Source: Canna indica
Lineage: Eukaryota > Streptophyta > Magnoliopsida > Zingiberales > Cannaceae
Direction: 5' to 3'
NCBI GenBank assembly: GCA_034359265.1
Contig: CP136898.1
Coordinates: 3,474,501 to 3,538,500 of the forward strand
Length of the DNA stretch: 64,000 nt
In this document: in pieces, positions 60,201 through 64,000 of the stretch
Position numbering within the stretch: position 1 is the first letter of the stretch
How the letters are laid out: each line of letters begins with the position of its first letter
Position numbers and translations under genes: made by a program
The notes under the pieces: generated by a model
Told to the model about the DNA's origin: nothing
Seen by the model: only the letters and a program-made list of their open reading frames with translations
Databases searched by the model: none

Positions 60201-61393
60201 AACCACAATTAGTAATGACCTCGTGCCCAATGGATGGAACACTATCCGATGAAGTCATCTGACAAGTGAGGATTAAATTGTCACATATAGTAAAGTTACG
60301 ATCTCATAAACTAAACTTCTTCAATTTATTTAGGAGGTGTTTGATTAACGTAAGTGCATGCAAAAGTAAATGAGTGCGAATAAAACTTATAGCTAAAATT
60401 AAATCATGTTATGCTAATTTATTGAAAAAGAAGAAGGAATTCTCCGCTAAGGAGCTTATCAAAGGTTGAGGGATGAACTGAATCCGTCGTGGGCAATGAC
60501 TGCAGGTTATTGAAGTAGATGAAAAACCGAACCAAACCGGTATATTAGTATACATATTAATACATATTATTATGTGTATATCAGTATATGTATATATAAC
60601 TATATATATTAAAGTTAATATTTTTCTTTCTTATTGCTAACATAAACTAAAACAATTTCTCCTGCGATCTCTTTTTTTCTAACCCTAGATTTCGCAATTC
60701 CTAGCTAACTAGAGGGCCGCGCTGCGGACGGTGACTGCGACGGAGCTCCGCCAGCCCCGGGCGCCAGATCGCAAACTTCTAATCCCGGAACCCCACGGGG
60801 TCAGTGATATCGAGCCAGCGTAACGCCGGAGGGTTCATCCAGATCACCCTACTATCGCGGGAGACGACGCATCTCCAAGACTCTTAGTTCTCTCCATTTT
60901 GTGTGGCAGGTATCACTTTCTGAAATCCGAATCTCTAATGTTTGGTCTTGGATTTTCTTGCTGCTGTATTGGATCTGTTACATTGGCCCTATTTAAGTTT
61001 TGGCTTTGCCTCGATCCATTGCTTTGCATACATCATTTGATTTTTGATTTACTTGCTTTGTCTGTCTAAGTTTTGATCTTTACTTGTAATAAGTTGTGAT
61101 CAAATTGCTTGATCGTGTGTCACTGCACTTGTGCCCGTGTGTGCTACACTGCTATTCACTTTGTGGAGATTTTTCCTTGAATGTTACATTTTCTTTCTTT
61201 TGTTAACTAAATTATATACTCCATAGGATTAACTAAATGTAGAAAAGAAAATATATACTTGCAGTAGATGAGCTTTTTCTTCTTTTTTTTAGGTGATTGG
61301 GGGATGAATGTCACTGCACAATGCAGTAAGGAGATTTTTTCTATTATTCCAATTAAGCCATGCAAACATACTACATTTGTGTACAAGTATATT
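60201..61393 (+). promoter_or_regulatory. Promoter/leader-exon/intron module, copy C, with its flank; no gene behind it
   Basis: Nearly identical to 54300-55388, then joined to sequence like the region just after 56290 (ATGCAGTAA..AGATTTTTT, TTCCAATTAAGCCATGCAAAC). The telo-box is at 60681-60687 and the leader exon ends at 60909 with donor GTATCA. Similarity to the mL54 upstream region stops at about 61393, where an inverted-repeat element begins. The mL54 coding exon is not repeated. Confidence 0.75.
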
Positions 61394-61410
61394 ACACGTA
61401 TATATCACAC

Positions 61411-61710
61411 CGTCAGCTGCTTGTTAAATTAGCCATTAAATGTGACGTGGCAACCTAGGTAGCATCTTAAATATTTTTTTTTAACATGATATGCCACGTC
61501 AGCATTTGTCTTCGTTCACCATACAGGAAAAAGAAAAGTAGCTGCTGACATGGGGGTTGTTGAGCATAAGGGTTTTAGGGATTGATTTTTTTTTCTCTGT
61601 CTTGGTAAAGGGAGATGCTGACGTGGTATATCATATTAGAATATTGTATCTAAGGTGCTGACTGGCTGCCATGTCAGCATCTACCAGCTAATTTAACATT
61701 GCAGCTGACG
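61411..61710. mobile_element. Short foldback element
   Basis: The left arm CGTCAGCTGCTTGTTAAATT (61411) pairs with AATTTAACATTGCAGCTGACG (ending 61710), and the inner TGCCACGTCAGCAT with ATGCTGACGTGGTA. Repeated GCTGAC/GTCAGC motifs lie throughout. No coding. Confidence 0.65.
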
Positions 61711-61959
61711 ATTGGAGATTGGATGTAAATAAAAAGTCAGGATAGATTTGTTAAGTTGTTAATTTGGGATATATTCTTCAATATTTCCTATTAATCATAT
61801 TAGAACATTATATTAACGTGCTGACTGGTTGACATGTCAGCATCTACCAGCTAATTTAACATTGCAGCTGACGATTGGAGATTGGGTGTAAATAAAAAGG
61901 CGGGATAGATTTGTTATGCTGTTAATTTGGGATATATTCTTCAATATTTCCTATTTCTT
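61632..61959 (+). repeat. Direct repeat, 164-bp period, two copies
   Basis: CATATTAGAA begins the unit at 61632 and 61796. Both copies contain CATGTCAGCATCTACCAGCT, GCAGCTGACGATTGGAGATT and GGGATATATTCTTCAATATT. The unit is the right arm of the foldback element plus its flank. Confidence 0.85.
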
Positions 61960-62250
61960 TTCTTTCAGCAAACTTTCTATTTTTGCGGACTGATTGAAGT
62001 TTTTTATGTCACGAATGAACCAACTCGTTCACTGGTAACCCATAGTTGGTTGTTTCTCTAATTTTTTGTTTGATAAAATTATCCCTCTTCCTCATATAAC
62101 CTAATGTACCATATTCCAACAAAATTATCCCGTCACGCGCTCTCTCGGTCTCTCCCTGTTATATCTGGGTTAAAAAAATAAAAATAAAAAAAAATAAAAA
62201 AAAGGTTGGCTGTGGAAGTGGAGAAGTGCCAGGTGGCAGTGAGGGTGAGA
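61960..62250. other. AT-rich spacer
   Basis: No gene is seen. An interrupted adenine run lies near 62172-62202. Confidence 0.4.
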
Positions 62251-62746
62251 ATAAGTGGGTGATCGGAGGAGAAATAGAGAGGAAGAGGGAGAAGAGAGGG
62301 TGCCTGCGCGCGTAGGGAGGAGGTCGAGGAGGAGTCGGCGCGTGTCGCCGGTGGAGCTCGTCGTCGCCGGAATCGCGGAATCGAGGTAGGAGATCTCATC
62401 CTCTCCGTTGCTTCATTTCCGTTGATTATCTCCGACGAATCGGACGACGAAGACAAGAGGAAGAGGTGGCTGCGCCGTACCTCGCGCGGGCTGATCGCGT
62501 GCGGAAGTCGCACACAGCGGCCGCGTGTGCCAGCCGGAGGGCTACGCGCGGGCAGCCGGCGGCGCCGAGCAGTCGAGTGCTGCTGGTGCGGACCATCCGG
62601 GCCGCCGCTCGGTCGATTGTAGGACTGGGTGGGGCCGGAGGGTCGAGGAGAGGGCGGGGGTCGTGAAGTCGTCGGTCGGCGACGGGTAGGCGGTGGCCGA
62701 GAGGGAGAGAGAGGCAGGGGTCCGCGGGTGAAAGGAGAGGATCGGC

Positions 62747-62836
<90 letters not shown>

Positions 62837-62990
62837 TCGCCGGCGCCGGGAGTCGCGGGAGAGGGCGGCCATGCCGTCGGGGTGGTCGCCGGCGGGCGAG
62901 ATGGCCGGTCGGCATGGGTTCGAGCGGAGCAGGAGGTGGCGTCGGGCGCAGGGGAAGGGGCAGCGTGAGGGGTAGAGGGAGACGAGCGGG
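62251..62990. other. CpG-rich block, possibly a promoter and first exon
   Basis: The GC content rises sharply with many CG dinucleotides, unlike the spacers on both sides. A possible plus-strand donor, CGAATCGAG|GTAGGAG (near 62383), fits a non-coding first exon. Long open frames on both strands (for example minus 62133-62915) only reflect this composition and run through a microsatellite, so I do not call a protein. Confidence 0.45.
62749..62834. repeat. Compound (AT)n(AG)n microsatellite
   Basis: About 40 bases of alternating A and T are followed by about 46 bases of alternating A and G. Confidence 0.95.
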
Positions 62991-63059
62991 TGATGTTAAG
63001 AGAATAGAGCTGTATCGTATGAAATTGGGTTGATTTATAAATTATTGGGGTATTTTTGT

Positions 63060-63490
63060 AGTTGATCGTAGAATCGTCGGATCGAATTGAGGTGAATACC
63101 AAAATTGTAAATTTTCGCGTGCTGAACGCGATGGTGGTGTCGGATTTCAAATTGGAGATCGATTGATATGATTTTGATATATTTTAGTATTGATGTTGTT
63201 TAGTAAATTAGTGATATAGTTATGTTTGAAATTAATTTATTTGGTGGATCTCGAGTTGTCGGTTGAAGTTGAGGTGAATAGTAATTTCGATCATTTTCGC
63301 GTGCTGAACGCGATGGTGGTGTCGGATTTCAGATTGGAGATCATTTGGTGTGATTTTGATATATTTTAGTATTATGCTGTTGGTGAGTAAGTAGGTGATA
63401 GTTATGTTTGAAATTAATTTAGTTGATGGGTCCCGAGTTGTCGGTTGAAGTTGAGGTGAATAGCAATCTTGATCATTTTCACTGACTGTA
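63060..63490 (+). repeat. 182-bp tandem repeat, about 2.3 copies
   Basis: GAGGTGAATA recurs at 63089, 63271 and 63453, exactly 182 bp apart. The first two copies share TTTTCGCGTGCTGAACGCGA and TGGTGGTGTCGGATTTCA; the third is cut off soon after its start. Confidence 0.9.
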
Positions 63491-64000
63491 AAATTTTATC
63501 AAATTATAAGGGCCAATATGAAATTTCTCTGGTTTTCACCCTTAATCGCTTAATCTCTCTCCCCATCTCTCACAATGACTGTAGCAAGCAGTATTGCATG
63601 AGTGAAATGGCGCACATATACATCATATCTCTAGCCCAAACTAGCATTGCCTAATCGCTTTTTGCCATTGCTTCCAAGCAAAAGCTGTCGTCATCCTGCC
63701 ACTGCCTATATTGAGATTGCTTCCGTCCACTTCCTCTATCAACTACTGCTTTAGGCAAGGATCCCTCCTCCCTTCTGTCAATTTCTTCTGTGACCTTTTT
63801 GCTATAGCCTCTCTTCTTCTTCTTCTTCTCTCCCTTTCGCTCTCCTTGTTCCTTTTTTGGTTTGGGAAAACATCATTATCTCTCTTCAACCTTCTCTCCC
63901 TCCCTCTCACTCCTACCTACTCCCTGATTCTTTTGCCAACAAAAAACTAAGTAGAAGCTTTCTTCTCATGTCTATAATGGAAAATTGGTGATCTTCAATT
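63491..64000 (+). other. Pyrimidine-rich stretch, perhaps the 5' region of a gene beyond the window
   Basis: CTTCTTCTTCTTCTCTCCCT and similar tracts (63800-63930) resemble plant 5'UTR sequence, but no coding exon is recognised before the window ends. Confidence 0.3.

Noticed and set aside
62133..62915. Long minus-strand frame (260 codons)
   Set aside because: It reads straight through the (AT)n(AG)n microsatellite as Ser-Leu and Tyr-Ile runs in a CpG-rich block, so openness reflects composition.
1..64000. CRISPR arrays, bacterial operons, tRNA or rRNA genes
   Set aside because: No regularly spaced repeats with unique spacers and no clear tRNA B-box with a foldable partner were seen; the window is plant nuclear DNA.

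Overview
This is nuclear DNA of a flowering plant. The evidence is spliceosomal introns with GT-AG borders in most genes, plant-specific gene families (CrRLK1L receptor kinase, P-class PPR, JASON-like, GARP transcription factor), and many plant-type DNA transposons (hAT, CACTA, Mutator-like foldbacks). The GC-rich coding exons of some genes beside very AT-rich spacers would fit a monocot, but that is only an inference; I cannot name the species.

Layout. 1-599 is the end of a hAT transposon cut by the window edge. 2213-4732 is an intronless CrRLK1L malectin-domain receptor kinase. 9001-13699 is a six-exon CRPK1-like receptor-like cytoplasmic kinase; its 2.9-kb last intron holds a truncated hAT-like sequence and an endogenous pararetrovirus coat-protein fragment. 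13.7-18.7 kb is AT-rich spacer with a hAT MITE that has perfect 8-bp target duplications. 19696-27224 is a 13-exon NRAMP1/6-type metal transporter. 30002-31666 (minus) is a P-class pentatricopeptide repeat protein whose leader exon lies far upstream at 32.4-32.6 kb. 34244-36011 (minus) is a CaMRLK/MEE62-like receptor pseudokinase. 39041-40466 is a small putative repressor with a CxxC pair and EAR motifs. 42-44.8 kb is a decayed CACTA element with short tandem repeats and hairpins nearby. 45484-46539 (minus) is a GARP/MYB-like transcription factor. 50730-53562 is a seven-exon JASON-like gene. 56862-57251 is mitochondrial ribosomal protein mL54. 57.3-64 kb is repeats, a CpG-rich block and the likely start of a further gene.

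Most interesting structure. A module of about 600-700 bp, made of a promoter with a telo-box (AACCCTA), a GC-rich leader exon, a conserved ...CAG|GTATC splice donor and the first part of a 5'UTR intron, occurs four times plus one partial copy. One copy is the leader of the PPR gene (minus strand, 32.04-32.66 kb). Two lie in tandem in front of mL54 (54.67-55.99 kb), followed by an older partial copy (55.99-56.30 kb). One lies beyond mL54 with no recognised gene behind it (60.15-61.39 kb). Two unrelated nuclear genes, both probably encoding mitochondrial proteins, thus appear to share one duplicated transcription-start and leader-intron unit.

A second theme is foldback elements: at least six long inverted-repeat elements lie between 28.8 and 61.7 kb, two of them apparently from one family. 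Transcripts of these would form long hairpins.
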